A stretch of DNA of 64,000 nucleotides from Deinococcus sp. AB2017081 (GCF_034440735.1 NZ_CP140098.1:2411501-2475500), one strand, 5' to 3'; counted from the first letter of the stretch, positions 17,705 to 28,960 are shown. Made by a program: numbers and translations. Notes: a model not told the origin generated them from the letters alone.

Positions 17705-18805
17705 TCAGCGCGGCCACAGGCGGCCCATCCAGCCGGCCGGGCTGGTGCCCTCGCCGCGCACCCGGAGTTCGAGGTGCAGGTGGGGCCCCGCACTCAGGCC
17801 GGTCGTGCCGACCGCGCCCACCCGGTCGCCACGCCGGACACGCTGCCCGGCCTTCACGTCCACGCGGCTCTGGTGGAAATACAGACTCGTCACGCCCGCC
17901 CCGTGGTCGATGATCACCAGATTGCCGCGCACCGGCACCTTCCCGGCGAACACGACCGTACCGTCATTCACGGCCAGGACGGCCGTGCCGGTGGGCGCGG
18001 GATAGTCCGTGCCGAAGTGGTACGCGACCGGCCCGCCCGCCGAGTACGTGCGAGGCTGCCCGAAGGAGCTGGAGGTCGGGGTGACCCCCCGCAGGGCCGG
18101 GGCAAAGGGCTGCGTCCACGCCTGCGGCGTCCGCAGGGCGTAGGCCCGCTCGACGGCGGCCTCCTCGGCCTGGCGGGCGGGATCGGTCAGGACGCCCGTG
18201 ATCCGGGGCGGCAGGTTCAGATGCTGGATGCGCTGATCCAGGCCGGTCACGGGAATGCGCCCACGCACGTATTCGCTGCCAACCCGTACCTCGTACACGA
18301 CCGGCGTGGTCTTGCCCAGCACCACGCGGCCCAGCACCCGGTACGCCCCGGCCGCCCCGGTCGGCGTCAGCACCTCATCCGGCTCACGCACGTCCTCGCC
18401 GACCTCGCTGGGAAAGCGCACCGTGGCCTGCGCGGCACGGGCGCCGCTGAGCCGCACCGCGAAGGCCTCGCCCATGCGCAGGCTGGCGGGAACCGCGATG
18501 TCGACCCCGGCGATCCGGGCGGTGGCGTCGGTCGGGGCGAGCTGCTCGGCCGGCAGTGGGGGCGGCAGGCCCGGCCTGCTGGTCGCCGAGGGCGGCGTGC
18601 TGGCCGCAGGCGGGGTTCCAGTACCGACCTTCAGGGTCTGCCCCACGGTCAGTGCGGTTCCGCTCAGACCGTTGAGCGCCTGGAGCTGCGCCACGGTCGT
18701 GCGGTACGTGCGCGCGATCGAGTACAGCGTGTCGCCGGGTTTGACGGTGTAGGCCCCGGCCCAGGGGCACAGCAGGGCGGTGAGCAGCAGGACGCGGCGG
18801 ATCAT
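17705..18805 (-). CDS. LysM and M23 peptidase, secreted cell-wall endopeptidase
   Basis: 366 residues from the ATG at 18805, which follows a TATTCT box by 6 bases; a longer upstream frame has no homology. It has a signal peptide (about 1-17), one LysM repeat ([13 protein letters not shown] through Q-T-L-K-V), a Pro-rich linker, a beta-rich middle domain, and a C-terminal M23 domain with H-F-G-T-D-Y-P-A-P and H-L-H-L-E-L as zinc and catalytic motifs. It probably cleaves or remodels peptidoglycan cross-links. A LysM-NlpC/P60 gene lies 1.6 kb away, so the region holds a small cell-wall toolkit. Confidence 0.88.
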   Translation of the reverse strand: MIRRVLLLTALLCPWAGAYTVKPGDTLYSIARTYRTTVAQLQALNGLSGTALTVGQTLKVGTGTPPAASTPPSATSRPGLPPPLPAEQLAPTDATARIAGVDIAVPASLRMGEAFAVRLSGARAAQATVRFPSEVGEDVREPDEVLTPTGAAGAYRVLGRVVLGKTTPVVYEVRVGSEYVRGRIPVTGLDQRIQHLNLPPRITGVLTDPARQAEEAAVERAYALRTPQAWTQPFAPALRGVTPTSSSFGQPRTYSAGGPVAYHFGTDYPAPTGTAVLAVNDGTVVFAGKVPVRGNLVIIDHGAGVTSLYFHQSRVDVKAGQRVRRGDRVGAVGTTGLSAGPHLHLELRVRGEGTSPAGWMGRLWPR

Positions 18806-18854
18806 GCGCGGAGAATACGTCGTGCAGGTGAGAGCCGGCCGCTGCGCGGCCATG

Positions 18855-19295
18855 TCAGTCCTGCTCCAGGATGAGGGTGACCGGGCCGTCGTTCGTGGCG
18901 TCGATGACCATGTGGGCCCCGAACACCCCCTCGCCCACCGGGAGCCCCAGGGCACGCAGGGCGGCGTTGAAGCTCGCGTAGACGGCGCGGGCCTGCTCTG
19001 GGGGGGCGGCCCCCAGGAAACTGGGCCGGTTGCCCGACCGCGTGTCGGCATACAGCGTGAACTGGCTGATGCTCAGGATCCCGCCGCCCATGTCGGTCAC
19101 CGAGTGGTTCATCCGGCCACGGTCGTCCCCGAACACGCGGAGCTTCGCAATGCGGGCTGCCAGACGGGCGGCCGCCGCGCCGTCGTCGCCCGGCGCGACG
19201 CCCAGGAACACGAGCAGCCCCGGCCCGGTCTCTCCGGTGACCTCGCCGTCCACCCGGCACACGGCCCGGCTCACGCGCTGAACGGCGGCCCGCAC
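18855..19295 (-). CDS. dtd: D-aminoacyl-tRNA deacylase
   Basis: 146 residues, the usual DTD length. Removes D-amino acids from mischarged tRNA. The hallmark S-Q-F-T-L-Y-A-D (about 75-82), G-N-R-P-S-F and near-terminal N-D-G-P-V-T (the NxGPxT motif with the cross-subunit Gly-cisPro) are present. The GTG start directly follows the DUF1844 gene stop, so the two are probably cotranscribed. Confidence 0.93.
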   Translation of the reverse strand: MRAAVQRVSRAVCRVDGEVTGETGPGLLVFLGVAPGDDGAAAARLAARIAKLRVFGDDRGRMNHSVTDMGGGILSISQFTLYADTRSGNRPSFLGAAPPEQARAVYASFNAALRALGLPVGEGVFGAHMVIDATNDGPVTLILEQD

Positions 19296-19296
19296 G

Positions 19297-19554
19297 TCAG
19301 TGGTTCAGCCGGGCACGCAGGGCGCCGATGGCCCCGGTCAGCACCTCGGCCTCGGTCAGGTCGAGGTTGCCACGGGTCTTCTCGGCCAGCATGGTCAGCA
19401 GCGTCAGGCTGCGGCGGGCGGTCTGTTCCGCGCGGCCCTCGGCGAGCAGGCCGTCGCGGGCCGCGCTGGCGGTGGCGGCGTTCAGGTCGCCCAGCGCGGC
19501 CTCGGCCGTGGCCTGCAGCGAGTGGACGAGTCCGATGAAGTCGGGATGCGGCAT
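19297..19554 (-). CDS. DUF1844-family protein
   Basis: 85 residues from the ATG at 19554. F-I-G-L-V-H-S-L-Q-A-T-A-E-A-A-L-G-D-L, then L-T-L-L-T-M-L-A-E-K-T-R-G-N-L-D-L-T-E-A-E and a closing L-R-A-R-L is the DUF1844 pattern. It is all helical and cytoplasmic, of unknown function. It is immediately upstream of dtd. Confidence 0.75.
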   Translation of the reverse strand: MPHPDFIGLVHSLQATAEAALGDLNAATASAARDGLLAEGRAEQTARRSLTLLTMLAEKTRGNLDLTEAEVLTGAIGALRARLNH

Positions 19555-19629
19555 GCGCCAGAGCATAGCGGCCATGGCACGGCCTGGGGGCATCGGGCGG
19601 CCCACCCCGTCACTGGCCCGGGCGCCGGA

Positions 19630-20025
19630 TCAGCCGGGGCGGGTGGACTCGGCCGGGGCCACGGTGTCCAGCCGGGGACGGCGGCTGCGGGCCTCGCGGC
19701 GCGACTTCGGATCGAGGCCGACCAGCAGGAAGAAATTCTCCAGGGCGTTCTCGTGACCCTTGATGTCGGGGTGCTCGTGTTCGGCCGTGCCCGTCACGAA
19801 GGGCAGGGCCCGGTAGCGTTCAAGGGCGTGTTCGATGACCTCGTCGCTGGCATGGGCCTCGGCGTAACTTCCCAGCGCGGCGTAAATCTCACGGCGGGAC
19901 TCGGCGTGCTTCAGGAAGGCCTCGGGGTGGGGCGTCTCGGTGGCGCGCAGCATGTCCTGGCGGGCAATACGGCGGTAGTGCTTGAGACCCAGCAGAATCT
20001 GCTCCGTGGTCATGGGTTCTTTCAT
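19630..20025 (-). CDS. Conserved hypothetical helical protein
   Basis: 131 residues, choosing the ATG at 20025 because GGAGG lies 4-5 bases upstream; a second ATG four codons later is possible. It is helical and charged, with Y-R-R-I-A-R-Q-D-M-L-R-A-T and an H-E-H-P-D-I-K-G-H-E-N-A-L-E-N-F-F stretch rich in His. The C-terminus is basic and disordered. No family is recognised. Confidence 0.6.
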   Translation of the reverse strand: MKEPMTTEQILLGLKHYRRIARQDMLRATETPHPEAFLKHAESRREIYAALGSYAEAHASDEVIEHALERYRALPFVTGTAEHEHPDIKGHENALENFFLLVGLDPKSRREARSRRPRLDTVAPAESTRPG

Positions 20026-20363
20026 GCGTCCTCCAGCGGTCTGGGATGGTGGCACGGCGCTGATCTGAAGTATAGGAGCGCCGGATCGGAGCGGTGGGCG
20101 ACCGACCAGAGCGCACCGCCAGCGGCCACACGGCGGATGAGCCTAGCATGAGGAACTCTAAAAGTTCACGTTTGCGCTCCATGACGTGCCCAGCGGGCTC
20201 CATCGCCACCGGTGCCGCATGAGCTTTAACGTGAGATGAATGAGCGGGTCTTACCCCCATCTGATGCTCACGACGCATAAACGCCGCATAGGCGCATACG
20301 CGAGGGCACTTCCCCCCACAATTAAGGCTGCCAGGATGAAGGTGAGGTAAACTCCGTTCGTCG
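20026..20363. other. Intergenic region between divergent genes
   Basis: 338 bases without a convincing gene. A TAAACT box near 20347-20352 lies 11 bases before the ATG of the LysM-NlpC/P60 gene and may be its -10. No clear -35, hairpin or repeat was found in the remainder. Confidence 0.4.
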
Positions 20364-20990
20364 ATGAATGTCTCCCGTGCCCTGCTGACCGCCGCCGCCC
20401 TGTGCCTGTCCACCGCCAGCGCCGCCACGTACACCGTCAAGACCGGTGACACCCTGTACTCGATCGCACGGGCCTTGAACACCGATGCGGTCACGCTCAT
20501 GAAGCTCAACAGGCTGAACAGCAGCACCATCGCGGTCGGTCAGCGACTGCAGACCGGGACGGCCGCGCCCAGCCCGGCACAGCCGGCCCCCACACCCGCC
20601 GCCGCACCTGCCCGTGCTGGCGGCGCGTTCATGAAGACGGCCGCCACCCGGTACCTGGGGATCCGCTACGTGCTGGGGGGAACAGGCGGCGGCGGGATCG
20701 ACTGCAGCGGCTTCACGCTGCGCGTGTTCCAGCAGATGGGCATCTCCCTGCCGCGCACCGCTGCGGCCCAGTGGGCCATGGGCACCCCGGTCAGCCGGCG
20801 TGACCTGCGGGCCGGGGATCTGGTCTTCTTCAACACCATGGGCCGTACCGCCAGCCACGTGGGCATCTACCTGGGTGACGGCATGATGGCCGGCGCCAAC
20901 TCGTACTACGGCAAGACCATGGTCGAGCCGCTGTTCAGCAACCAGTACTGGGCCAGCCGCTACGACGGAGCCCGGCGCGTCCTGAACTGA
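20364..20990 (+). CDS. LysM and NlpC/P60 cell-wall hydrolase
   Basis: 208 residues: signal peptide (about 1-20, cleaved after A-S-A), one LysM repeat ([13 protein letters not shown], about 23-66), a Pro/Ala-rich linker, then an NlpC/P60 domain with catalytic C114 (I-D-C-S-G-F) and H165 (S-H-V-G-I-Y). It is a secreted gamma-D-glutamyl-diaminopimelate-type endopeptidase, probably binding peptidoglycan through LysM. It is monocistronic, ending at a terminator hairpin. Confidence 0.9.
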   Translation: MNVSRALLTAAALCLSTASAATYTVKTGDTLYSIARALNTDAVTLMKLNRLNSSTIAVGQRLQTGTAAPSPAQPAPTPAAAPARAGGAFMKTAATRYLGIRYVLGGTGGGGIDCSGFTLRVFQQMGISLPRTAAAQWAMGTPVSRRDLRAGDLVFFNTMGRTASHVGIYLGDGMMAGANSYYGKTMVEPLFSNQYWASRYDGARRVLN

Positions 20991-21017
20991 ATCCCTCCTA
21001 CAGCGTTCATCGACCAG

Positions 21018-21040
21018 CCCCCGCCCCTCCGGCGGGGGTT
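21018..21040 (+). terminator. Terminator after the LysM-NlpC/P60 gene
   Basis: The 8-bp perfect stem CCCCCGCC/GGCGGGGG with a CCTCC loop is followed by TT. It may also serve the converging minus-strand gene. Confidence 0.7.
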
Positions 21041-21122
21041 CTGCCGTGTCCAGTCTTGTGCGGCACCACGCAGAGGGCGGCCAGCCCGGACACTCCGGAT
21101 GGCCGCCCCGTGCCCACCGGCG

Positions 21123-21785
21123 CTACTGCCGGATCACCTGGGCATCTTTCGGCAGCTGGCGCAGGGTGGCCGCTGTCAGCCCGGCGTTGGTCTTGAAGGC
21201 CGACACGGTCAGGTCAGCGATCGTCTTGCCGGCCGCGTTGTTGACCTGGAGGCGGGTCGGACGCCACCCCGCCTCGCTGATCCACACCAGCGTGCGGCTG
21301 TCTTGACCCGACTTGGGCGTGGCCTCCAGCTGGAAGATGCGCTTGCCGGCCGCGCCGGTGCTGCCCAGCAGCTTCACGTTGTACGAGCTGAGCATCGCCG
21401 CCGTGTTGCCCAGCTGCGTGAAGTCCAGACCGGTCAGCCCGGCGTTCCCGGCAGCCTTAGCGGCACTGGTCACCGTGATCTGGTTGGTCAGGTACAGGTA
21501 CTGCCGAACCTCAGTCTTGTCGGCCACCACGATGTTGTCGGCCAGCGCGTCGGGGGCGGCGAACTGGACGCGGATCAGGTTCTGCGCGGGAATGGTCTTG
21601 ACCAGCAGGTCGAGTTTCTGCTGGGCGGTATCCAGGGACGCCGTGCCGGCCAGCCGGAAGGAGATGTCCTTGGAGTTCCTCTGGGTGGCGTCGACGCGGT
21701 TCACGATGTCCTGTGCGGTCTGGGCGTGGCTCACACCGATCAGCGCAGCCACGAGGGAAGTCAGGAGGTGGGGTCTGATGGTCAT
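21123..21785 (-). CDS. LolA-like outer-membrane lipoprotein-sorting protein
   Basis: 220 residues from the ATG at 21785 (a GATACT box 6 bases upstream); upstream in-frame residues are noise. A signal peptide (about 1-22, ending S-H-A-Q) precedes [17 protein letters not shown], the start of the LolA/LolB-like half-barrel, and strands such as [16 protein letters not shown] follow. In family members with this fold the role is lipid or lipoprotein carriage through the periplasm. The ligand here is inferred only. Confidence 0.65.
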   Translation of the reverse strand: MTIRPHLLTSLVAALIGVSHAQTAQDIVNRVDATQRNSKDISFRLAGTASLDTAQQKLDLLVKTIPAQNLIRVQFAAPDALADNIVVADKTEVRQYLYLTNQITVTSAAKAAGNAGLTGLDFTQLGNTAAMLSSYNVKLLGSTGAAGKRIFQLEATPKSGQDSRTLVWISEAGWRPTRLQVNNAAGKTIADLTVSAFKTNAGLTAATLRQLPKDAQVIRQ

Positions 21786-21870
21786 GCCCCGAGTATCGTG
21801 TCCACGCTCATGAGAAGGCGCGCCTCCCTCTGACGCGGACTTTAGGCTGTGGGGGCCACCCAACTCCGCG

Positions 21871-22866
21871 TCACGGCTCGCGGCCTGGAAGCTCCAGCCG
21901 GTAGGTGGCGCGGGCAGCCACGCCGGCCTGTCCGCTGAGGTCACGCCCCCCGCTGACAGTCAGCCCCAGCGTGCCAGAGCCGACCAACGCGGTGACCTCC
22001 ACCCCCGCCCGCAGGGGGGTGCCCACCGTGCGCCACGGCTCGTAGGCCCCGTACACGCGCAGCGTGCTGCCCTCGCCCAGCACATCGGCAGCCCCGGCGC
22101 TGGCGCTCACGCCCGCGCTGTCCGGGCCGAGCACGCCGTCCAGCCGCAGGTTCAGCCCCTGCGGGGTGCCGTAGCTGACGCCGGCAGTGACCCCCAGCAC
22201 GTCGCGGCCGGCCCTGGCCCCGACGCGCCACGTGACGGTGCCGCTCACCTCGGTCTCGGGGGGGGCAGCCGGGTCGTCGTCCTCGGCGGGGGGCAGCGTG
22301 CGGGTCAGGTCGCGGCGGAGCTCGACGCCCGCCAGACCCTGGGGCTGGGCTCCGAACTCGCCGCCGACCACCGCCACCAGCGTGCGGTTCACGCGGTAGC
22401 GGGCCGTGGCGTCGGCCGTCCAGCCCCGGTCACGCTGATCCACCGCCGACTCGCTCCACACGGCCAGCGGATCGACCGCGCCGGCAGAGGCCGTGAAATA
22501 CGACCCGCCCACATCCAGCGCGACCGGCCCCAGCGTGGCCGTGGCACGGGACGCCAGCCGCACCCCACCGGCGTACGTGACCGCGACACTGCTGGTCGAG
22601 GTGACCGCGCCCAGCGGCGCTGCCGCCAGGGTGCGCGTATAGGCGGCATCGACGGCGCGGGTCGAGGCCCCCAGCCGCACCGCGCCTCCCAGCACGCTCA
22701 GGTCATCGACGCCCACCCGTGCCCACGCAGATTCCAGCAGCGTGTTGCCGCCCGAGCGGTACGCCACCCCGAAATCCACGCTGGCGGCACCGGCGCTGCC
22801 CAGTCCGGCGACGGCCAGCGCACCCAGCACGGCCAACCCCCTGCACCTGTTTCTCAAGACGGTCAT
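21871..22866 (-). CDS. Predicted beta-barrel outer-membrane protein
   Basis: 331 residues with a signal peptide (about 1-28, A-G-A-A-S) and, throughout, alternating hydrophobic/Gly-Ser strands with aromatic girdle residues, for instance [30 protein letters not shown]. One acidic loop ([11 protein letters not shown]) interrupts it. No family is recognised. A TACGCT box lies 7 bases before the ATG. It is adjacent to the LolA-like gene, both on the minus strand. Confidence 0.55.
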   Translation of the reverse strand: MTVLRNRCRGLAVLGALAVAGLGSAGAASVDFGVAYRSGGNTLLESAWARVGVDDLSVLGGAVRLGASTRAVDAAYTRTLAAAPLGAVTSTSSVAVTYAGGVRLASRATATLGPVALDVGGSYFTASAGAVDPLAVWSESAVDQRDRGWTADATARYRVNRTLVAVVGGEFGAQPQGLAGVELRRDLTRTLPPAEDDDPAAPPETEVSGTVTWRVGARAGRDVLGVTAGVSYGTPQGLNLRLDGVLGPDSAGVSASAGAADVLGEGSTLRVYGAYEPWRTVGTPLRAGVEVTALVGSGTLGLTVSGGRDLSGQAGVAARATYRLELPGREP

Positions 22867-22940
22867 GGCCCCGAGCGTAGCAGCGTCCGGATCGGGGCCG
22901 TCTTATGGCTCCGGTCAGGTCGGCAGGGTACGCTTGACCC

Positions 22941-23447
22941 ATGCGCCGCTCCCCGACGATGCTCCTCGCCGCCCTGCCCCTGAGTGCCGTGGCCCTGACG
23001 GCGTGTGCCCCCACCCAGATCATCCAGGTGCCCACCGTGACGGTGCAGAGCGTGCGCCTGACCCGCCTGTCGCTGCCGGGCGGCTTCGGCGGTACCCCCG
23101 TGGCCGACCTCACGTTGAACCTACGGGTGGGCAATCCCAACCCCATCGCGCTGCGGATGGCGAACATCGCCTCGGACGTGATCATCGACGGGAGCACGGT
23201 GGGCCGGGTGAACCTGCCGAACGTGGGCGTGCCGGCACGCGGCACGGCCGATCAGGTGGCGAACGTGTCGATCCCGGTGACGCTGAACACCGCCGCCTCG
23301 TTCCTGAAGATTGCCCGTGGGCAGCTCGTCACGTACCGGCTGGATGGCGGCTTCACCGCCGACCTGGGTCCGCTGGGCCTCCAGAATTTCGGGCCGTTCA
23401 CGCTGTCGCAGGGGCAGTGGAAGCAGGAACCGATCCTGCCGTTCTGA
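22941..23447 (+). CDS. LEA type 2 (LEA14/WHy) family lipoprotein
   Basis: 168 residues. The lipobox L-T-A-C places the mature protein at a lipidated Cys near residue 21. The mature part has the WHy/LEA14 pattern: [27 protein letters not shown], then P-A-R-G-T. LEA14 proteins are associated with desiccation and other stresses and occur in Deinococcus. The role here is inferred from the family. The ATG lies 6 bases after TACGCT, indicating a leaderless mRNA. Confidence 0.82.
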   Translation: MRRSPTMLLAALPLSAVALTACAPTQIIQVPTVTVQSVRLTRLSLPGGFGGTPVADLTLNLRVGNPNPIALRMANIASDVIIDGSTVGRVNLPNVGVPARGTADQVANVSIPVTLNTAASFLKIARGQLVTYRLDGGFTADLGPLGLQNFGPFTLSQGQWKQEPILPF

Positions 23448-23464
23448 ACCGTTACCCTGACGCC

Positions 23465-24637
23465 ATGACCACACCGCCCACCGACGACCCGCAGCGTGCG
23501 TGGGCCTACCGCCCGGAGCAGCCCCTTGTCGGCACTCCGGGCGGCCCGCTGGACGGCCTGACCTTCAGCGTCAAGGATCTGTACGGAGTGCCCGGCTGGC
23601 CGCTGCACGCCAGCACCCGCGCCCCGGTGCCCGATCCCGGCAACAGTACGCTGGTCGCCCGCCTGCTGGAACTGGGAGCCACCGCCACCGGCAAGACCCA
23701 CCTGCACGAAATCGCCCTGGGCATCACGGGCATGAACGGCCACGGCGGCACCACCCACCCGCACGAGCCCTCGCGGGTGCCCGGCGGGAGTTCCAGTGGC
23801 GCGGCCGTGAGCGTGGCCCTGGGTCAGGTCGATTTTGCCCTGGGCACCGACACGGGGGGCAGTATCCGGGTGCCGGCGGCGTGGTGCGGCGTGGTGGGGT
23901 TCAAGCCCACGAAGGGCCACCCGGCGTGGAGCACGGACGGCGTCCTGCCCCTGTCGTGGACATGCGACCACGCGGGGCCGCTGGCGCGGGACGTGGCGAC
24001 GGTCGCGCGGGTGCACAGGGCGCTGACCGGGAGCACCTTCAGTCCACAGGACTGGAACGGCGTGCGGGTCGGCCTGTGGCTGCCGGCGGGCTGGACGGAC
24101 GACCCCGTACACGCGGCCGTGACCTCCTACGCCCACGAACTGGAGACGCGCGGCGCGACCGTCCAGCCTGTCACCTTCCCCGAGGTGCTGGACGCCTACT
24201 CCCCCATCGTCCTGTCCGAGGCCGCCCACGTCCACGCCGACGCGCTGCGGCAGGACGACCCCGGCTTCCTGCCCTTCACGCTGGGGGCGCTGCGGCAAGG
24301 GCAGGCGATCAAGGAGGCCGAGTACCGCGCCGCCTTCGATCGCCGCGCCGCGTATGGGGCTCTGCTGGACGGCCTGTTGACCGCCTACGACGTGCTGCTG
24401 GCCCCCGCCGTGCCCACCCCGCCCCCGCTGATCGGCCAGGACGAGGTCGACATCGGTGACGGCCGCGTGCCCCTGCGCCGCGCCGTACTGCGCCTGACCG
24501 CGCCGTTCAGCCTGCTCGGGGCACCCACCCTGGCCCTGCCCAGCGCGGCCCCGTTCGTCGGCGTGCAGCTGGTCGGACGGCACGGGCAGGACGACCGCCT
24601 GCTGGGCCTGGGCCTTGCGCTGGAGGCCGGGAAGTGA
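23465..24637 (+). CDS. Amidase (amidase-signature family), AtzF/GatA-like short form
   Basis: 390 residues from the ATG at 23465, six bases after TACCCT. The catalytic Lys lies in F-S-V-K-D-L-Y (about residue 37), followed by P-G-G-S-S-S-G-A-A and D-T-G-G-S-I-R-V-P containing the cis-Ser and nucleophile. It is shorter than typical 450-500-residue members but the core is complete. The substrate amide is unknown. Its stop overlaps the GTG of the lipoprotein gene downstream. Confidence 0.85.
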   Translation: MTTPPTDDPQRAWAYRPEQPLVGTPGGPLDGLTFSVKDLYGVPGWPLHASTRAPVPDPGNSTLVARLLELGATATGKTHLHEIALGITGMNGHGGTTHPHEPSRVPGGSSSGAAVSVALGQVDFALGTDTGGSIRVPAAWCGVVGFKPTKGHPAWSTDGVLPLSWTCDHAGPLARDVATVARVHRALTGSTFSPQDWNGVRVGLWLPAGWTDDPVHAAVTSYAHELETRGATVQPVTFPEVLDAYSPIVLSEAAHVHADALRQDDPGFLPFTLGALRQGQAIKEAEYRAAFDRRAAYGALLDGLLTAYDVLLAPAVPTPPPLIGQDEVDIGDGRVPLRRAVLRLTAPFSLLGAPTLALPSAAPFVGVQLVGRHGQDDRLLGLGLALEAGK

Positions 24638-25056
24638 GGTGGATCGTCCCCGCTGTGCTGCTCCTGGCGGCGTGTGCCCCCGCTCCGGCCCGGCAGCCCG
24701 TCCACACCTTCGAGGGCAGTGCCCGCGTGCTGCTGACCGTCCAGACCTATCGCCTGACCTTCACCGAGAACCGTGTGACCCACGATATCCGGGGCACGCT
24801 GGTGAACCGCACGAGCGGCGACGCCTTCCAGGCGACCGGCACACTGCTGCCCGCCACGGACGGCGACCTGCTGACCGCCGACATCAGTGCGGGCGACTCG
24901 CCACGCCTGAACGCCACCGTGTTCGGCATCGGCCTGCGCGACGTGCCGCTGAAGGCCGGGGCGCTGCTGAGCGGCACCATCCGGCATGACGCCTTTGCGG
25001 GCAGCCTGCGCGTGAACGGCTTCTCGTCGGCACTGAGCATGAAGCGCGTCCAGTAA
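24634..25056 (+). CDS. Predicted lipoprotein
   Basis: 140 residues from a GTG whose GTGA overlaps the amidase stop, so translation is coupled. The lipobox L-L-A-A-C places the lipidated Cys near residue 14. The mature part is beta-rich ([23 protein letters not shown]). It resembles in layout the next lipoprotein (25095): both have paired strands ending in a G-S-L/S-G-T-L motif, so they may be distant paralogues. The function is unknown. Confidence 0.7.
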   Translation: MRWIVPAVLLLAACAPAPARQPVHTFEGSARVLLTVQTYRLTFTENRVTHDIRGTLVNRTSGDAFQATGTLLPATDGDLLTADISAGDSPRLNATVFGIGLRDVPLKAGALLSGTIRHDAFAGSLRVNGFSSALSMKRVQ

Positions 25057-25094
25057 GTCAGCCCAGCTTCATGAGTGCCCGGTACGCTCCGCCC

Positions 25095-25586
25095 ATGCGC
25101 CCACGTGCTGCCCGCGTCCTGCTGCCGATCCTCCTTCCCACCCTCCTCGGCAGCTGCGCCTTCGGCGCGTACCTGAGTCCCCAGACCGCCCTGGAACGCC
25201 GTGTGAACGGCCTGTACGAGGGCATCGGCGTGGGCGGCACCGGCCGCGTGCCCTACCGCCTGACCCTGACCATCCAGCAGCGCGAGGGCCGCGCCTCGGC
25301 CGTGCTGGTCAACGACGAGAGCCGCAAGAGCTACGCCGGCAGCGGCACCTTCAAGGCCACCGGCAATGGCGGCGCTCTGGAGCTGCGCTTCTTCGAGAAC
25401 GGCGACCAGCACCGCGCCAACCTGCACGCCACGATCGACGGCATGAAGATCAGCGGCACGCTGCGCACCGTGCTGCTGGGCAAGGAGCTGCTGGGCTACG
25501 TGGTCGACCTGAATAAGGTCAGCGACAGCACCGTGGTGCCGGGCGCAGCGGTGCCCACGCCGCAGCCGGTGCCAGCGCAGCCGTGA
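25095..25586 (+). CDS. Predicted lipoprotein
   Basis: 163 residues from the ATG at 25095, six bases after TACGCT; an upstream ATG at 25071 is not favoured. The lipobox L-L-G-S-C gives a lipidated Cys near residue 21. The mature part is beta-rich (Y-R-L-T-L-T-I-Q-Q-R-E-G-R-A-S-A-V-L-V-N-D, then M-K-I-S-G-T-L-R-T-V), and a Pro/Ala-rich tail closes it. No family is recognised. Confidence 0.7.
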   Translation: MRPRAARVLLPILLPTLLGSCAFGAYLSPQTALERRVNGLYEGIGVGGTGRVPYRLTLTIQQREGRASAVLVNDESRKSYAGSGTFKATGNGGALELRFFENGDQHRANLHATIDGMKISGTLRTVLLGKELLGYVVDLNKVSDSTVVPGAAVPTPQPVPAQP

Positions 25587-25636
25587 GGTGGAGAGGTCAG
25601 GAGCAAGTTCGACAATTCCAAGGTGACGCTCCGGGT

Positions 25637-25738
25637 AATCCCCTCCGCCCCTTCGGGGCACCTCCCCTCAAGGGGAGGCAATGATGTTGTGCGTTGGCTG
25701 CCCCCAGGGGAGCTGGCACCGAAGGTGACTGAGGGGTT
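25637..25738. repeat. Multi-hairpin intergenic repeat (REP-like)
   Basis: Between genes lie three perfect small hairpins in a row, GCCCC-TTC-GGGGC (25647-25659), CCTCCCCT-CA-AGGGGAGG (25661-25678) and CACC-GAA-GGTG (25717-25727), enclosed by outer arms AATCCCCTC and GAGGGGTT (25637-25645, 25731-25738). This architecture is typical of dispersed palindromic repeats. Only one copy is in the window. Confidence 0.55.
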
Positions 25739-25844
25739 CGCCCGCAGCGCCATTCAACCTGCCACCCGGCCAGTCGTCTCGAAACCTCCGCAGCTGGCCA
25801 CCACACGGTAAACTCCGGTGTTGCGCCGGGCACTGCCCGGACGG

Positions 25845-25926
25845 GCCGCCGAATCCATCGGTGAGGCCCAAGGAGTGAGCATGCGAGCACACCTGATCAC
25901 CTACGGGTGCTCAGTCGTGTGAACGA
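25845..25926 (+). repeat. Copy A of a duplicated miaB leader and 5' end
   Basis: Matches 26935-27016. It shares the leader core (GCCGCCGAATCCATCGGT), the AGGAG ribosome site, a 26-base perfect repeat covering the codons for A-H-L-I-T-Y-G-C (25885-25910 versus 26980-27005) and a closing GAACGA. Copy A keeps normal ribosome-site spacing to an ATG (25881). See the pseudogene entry and the findings. Confidence 0.85.
25881..25922 (+). pseudogene. Truncated miaB 5' fragment
   Basis: ATG at 25881 encodes 13 residues beginning [10 protein letters not shown] and then stops at 25920-25922. AGGAG lies 5 bases upstream. [13 protein letters not shown] is the expected start of MiaB, so this looks like the original start of the gene, cut off from its body by the 1.1-kb insert. 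A -10-like TAAACT lies at 25809-25814 and a hairpin at 25826-25840. Confidence 0.75.
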
Positions 25927-25927
25927 A

Positions 25928-26464
25928 TTAACAGCCAAATACAGACACTGGTATAAGCGGGGCAAAATTATATGTCCAACCCAACACTAAACAACTTCGC
26001 ACAATTGTCACTGCAATATTCCCATTAACTGTGGCCTGTTTACTATTTAATATAAAAGCTGCAACGTAGAAAGAAATCGTCGCGAAAAGAAATGACCACG
26101 CTCCATGATTGTATTCAAAACCAATCAAATATATGCTTCCAATGTTCTCATGGCAGAATAAAGGCATATTAGCTGGCCAAATAAATGAGATAATCGTTGC
26201 CAGCGCAGCGATGATGTAGCCGCAGAAGAGCATAGTTCTCTTGGATGCCGCCAATCTCTTAAAGGCATGCCAAGAAACAATCACTCCAAATGGAAAAGAG
26301 CAGATGGCAATAAATAAGGAAAATATACGCAAATTATTAGCATTTGACCCCCAAGGGCCTAACCAAATGACAGTCCAGACAAAAGATGAAACCAACATTT
26401 GGCAAATAATCTCGCCTTGTCCCGCGTTTCGGACGATTTCAACGCTGTGACTGATATTTGTCAC
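25928..26464 (-). CDS. AT-rich membrane protein gene in the miaB insertion
   Basis: 178 residues with about four membrane helices (around 24-40, 48-66, 80-97, 125-140 and a weaker one at the C-terminus). Base composition is far more A+T-rich than the rest of the window and codon use is different (many AAA, ATA, TTA), so the gene was very likely acquired recently. The GTG start at 26464 sits directly on a GGAGG, which is too close; an internal ATG (M-L-V-S-S-F-V-W) may be the true start. Its stop is 18 bases from the end of the first miaB repeat. No family is recognised. Confidence 0.55.
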   Translation of the reverse strand: MTNISHSVEIVRNAGQGEIICQMLVSSFVWTVIWLGPWGSNANNLRIFSLFIAICSFPFGVIVSWHAFKRLAASKRTMLFCGYIIAALATIISFIWPANMPLFCHENIGSIYLIGFEYNHGAWSFLFATISFYVAAFILNSKQATVNGNIAVTIVRSCLVLGWTYNFAPLIPVSVFGC

Positions 26465-26534
26465 CTCCGCTTTGATGTGATGATAGTTGGATTCACATTA
26501 CAAATCACTCACATCGAACGGTCGACGACGCTGA

Positions 26535-26765
26535 CTAAACCCGTGTCCAGCCGCTGATTACCTGGTTCACGGCTGCGATCCCCTGACTGACTCCGGACGT
26601 GACGTTGTGGACGTCGCCAGCCACCTGCGGGATGTTGCTCCCGGCCCAGAAATCTTTCTCGTCCAGCGAGCGGCTGAGCTTGTCCGCGATGATGACACTG
26701 CCCAGGATGACGGCCAGGCCGACAATGCCAGCGCTGACGAGGATGGTGCGTTCGGTCTTGTTCAT
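26535..26765 (-). CDS. Small membrane protein in the miaB insertion
   Basis: 76 residues from an ATG with GGGGGAG about 8 bases upstream. One hydrophobic segment (about 9-27, I-L-V-S-A-G-I-V-G-L-A-V-I-L-G-S-V-I-I-A) is followed by a polar, helical C-terminal part (D-V-H-N-V-T-S-G-V-S-Q-G-I-A-A-V-N-Q-V-I-S-G-W), with the look of a single-pass anchor and an amphipathic helix. Composition is closer to the host than that of the AT-rich neighbour. The function is unknown. Confidence 0.55.
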   Translation of the reverse strand: MNKTERTILVSAGIVGLAVILGSVIIADKLSRSLDEKDFWAGSNIPQVAGDVHNVTSGVSQGIAAVNQVISGWTRV

Positions 26766-26966
26766 GCTTCAGCTCCCCCACCAGCTGGTGGTGTGCAGTT
26801 CCGGGTGACGCTGCGCGATGGCGATGGCCGTGGCGCTGTAGGGCCGGTTGCCACCACATCCAAGACAGTGAGGCAACCCTGGGCCACCGTCGCCGCAGGG
26901 TAAAATCTGCAACCGCGGCTTACCGCGTATCTGAGCCGCCGAATCCATCGGTCAGGCCTGAGGAGT

Positions 26967-28367
<1,401 letters not shown>

Positions 28368-28382
28368 CGCCGGTCAGCCCCG

Positions 28383-28832
28383 CTACGGCACGTTGAAGGT
28401 GATCGCGGGCGCGGCCACGCGCAGGGTGCGGTACTCGCCCGCCGCCTTCCCGGTCGGCGCGACCTTCACGCGCACCACCGCTGTCGGCGACAGCGTGTGC
28501 TCGCCGGACGGCAGGTTCAGGATCACGGCTGCCATCACGGTGGCGCCCACCGGCCACGGCTGGGGCGGGAATTTCAGGGTCGAGCACGTCTCCAGCTGCT
28601 GGGCCGAGGCCGCCGCGCCGATGCCGCTGCCCGACCCGGCCACCACCACCTCGAACGGCCTGGGGCATGTATTTTCCAGCAGCAGCGGGTGTGGGCCGGC
28701 ATTGGTCAGGATCACGCTCAACAGGCGCCCCGAAAACGCCGTCTGCGGCACCACGCGGGACTCGGGCGCTGTCATGGTCGGCGCACAGGCCCCCAGAAAT
28801 CCAATCAACCACACCATCTTCAGGGCACGCAC
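28383..28832 (-). CDS. Predicted lipoprotein
   Basis: 149 residues. The lipobox F-L-G-A-C places the lipidated Cys near residue 16. The mature part looks like an immunoglobulin-type beta-sandwich (S-V-I-L-T-N-A-G-P-H-P-L-L-L-E-N-T-C, V-M-A-A-V-I-L-N-L-P-S-G-E-H-T-L). Two further Cys may form a disulfide. It is convergent with miaB. The family is not recognised. Confidence 0.65.
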   Translation of the reverse strand: MRALKMVWLIGFLGACAPTMTAPESRVVPQTAFSGRLLSVILTNAGPHPLLLENTCPRPFEVVVAGSGSGIGAAASAQQLETCSTLKFPPQPWPVGATVMAAVILNLPSGEHTLSPTAVVRVKVAPTGKAAGEYRTLRVAAPAITFNVP

Positions 28833-28960
28833 GAACAGAGCTTACTCACCGGAACATGAAAAACCTCAGCGGGCACGGTGACGCGCCGGTCAGCCCTGCC
28901 CTCACGTTTTCTCAAGGTCGCATCACGATCCCATCAGGCGGAAAGGTAACATTGGGAACC

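Noticed and set aside
25928..26765. Transposase-bearing insertion sequence at miaB
   Set aside because: Neither gene in the insert has transposase motifs and there are no terminal inverted repeats at the borders; the flanking repeats are miaB sequence.
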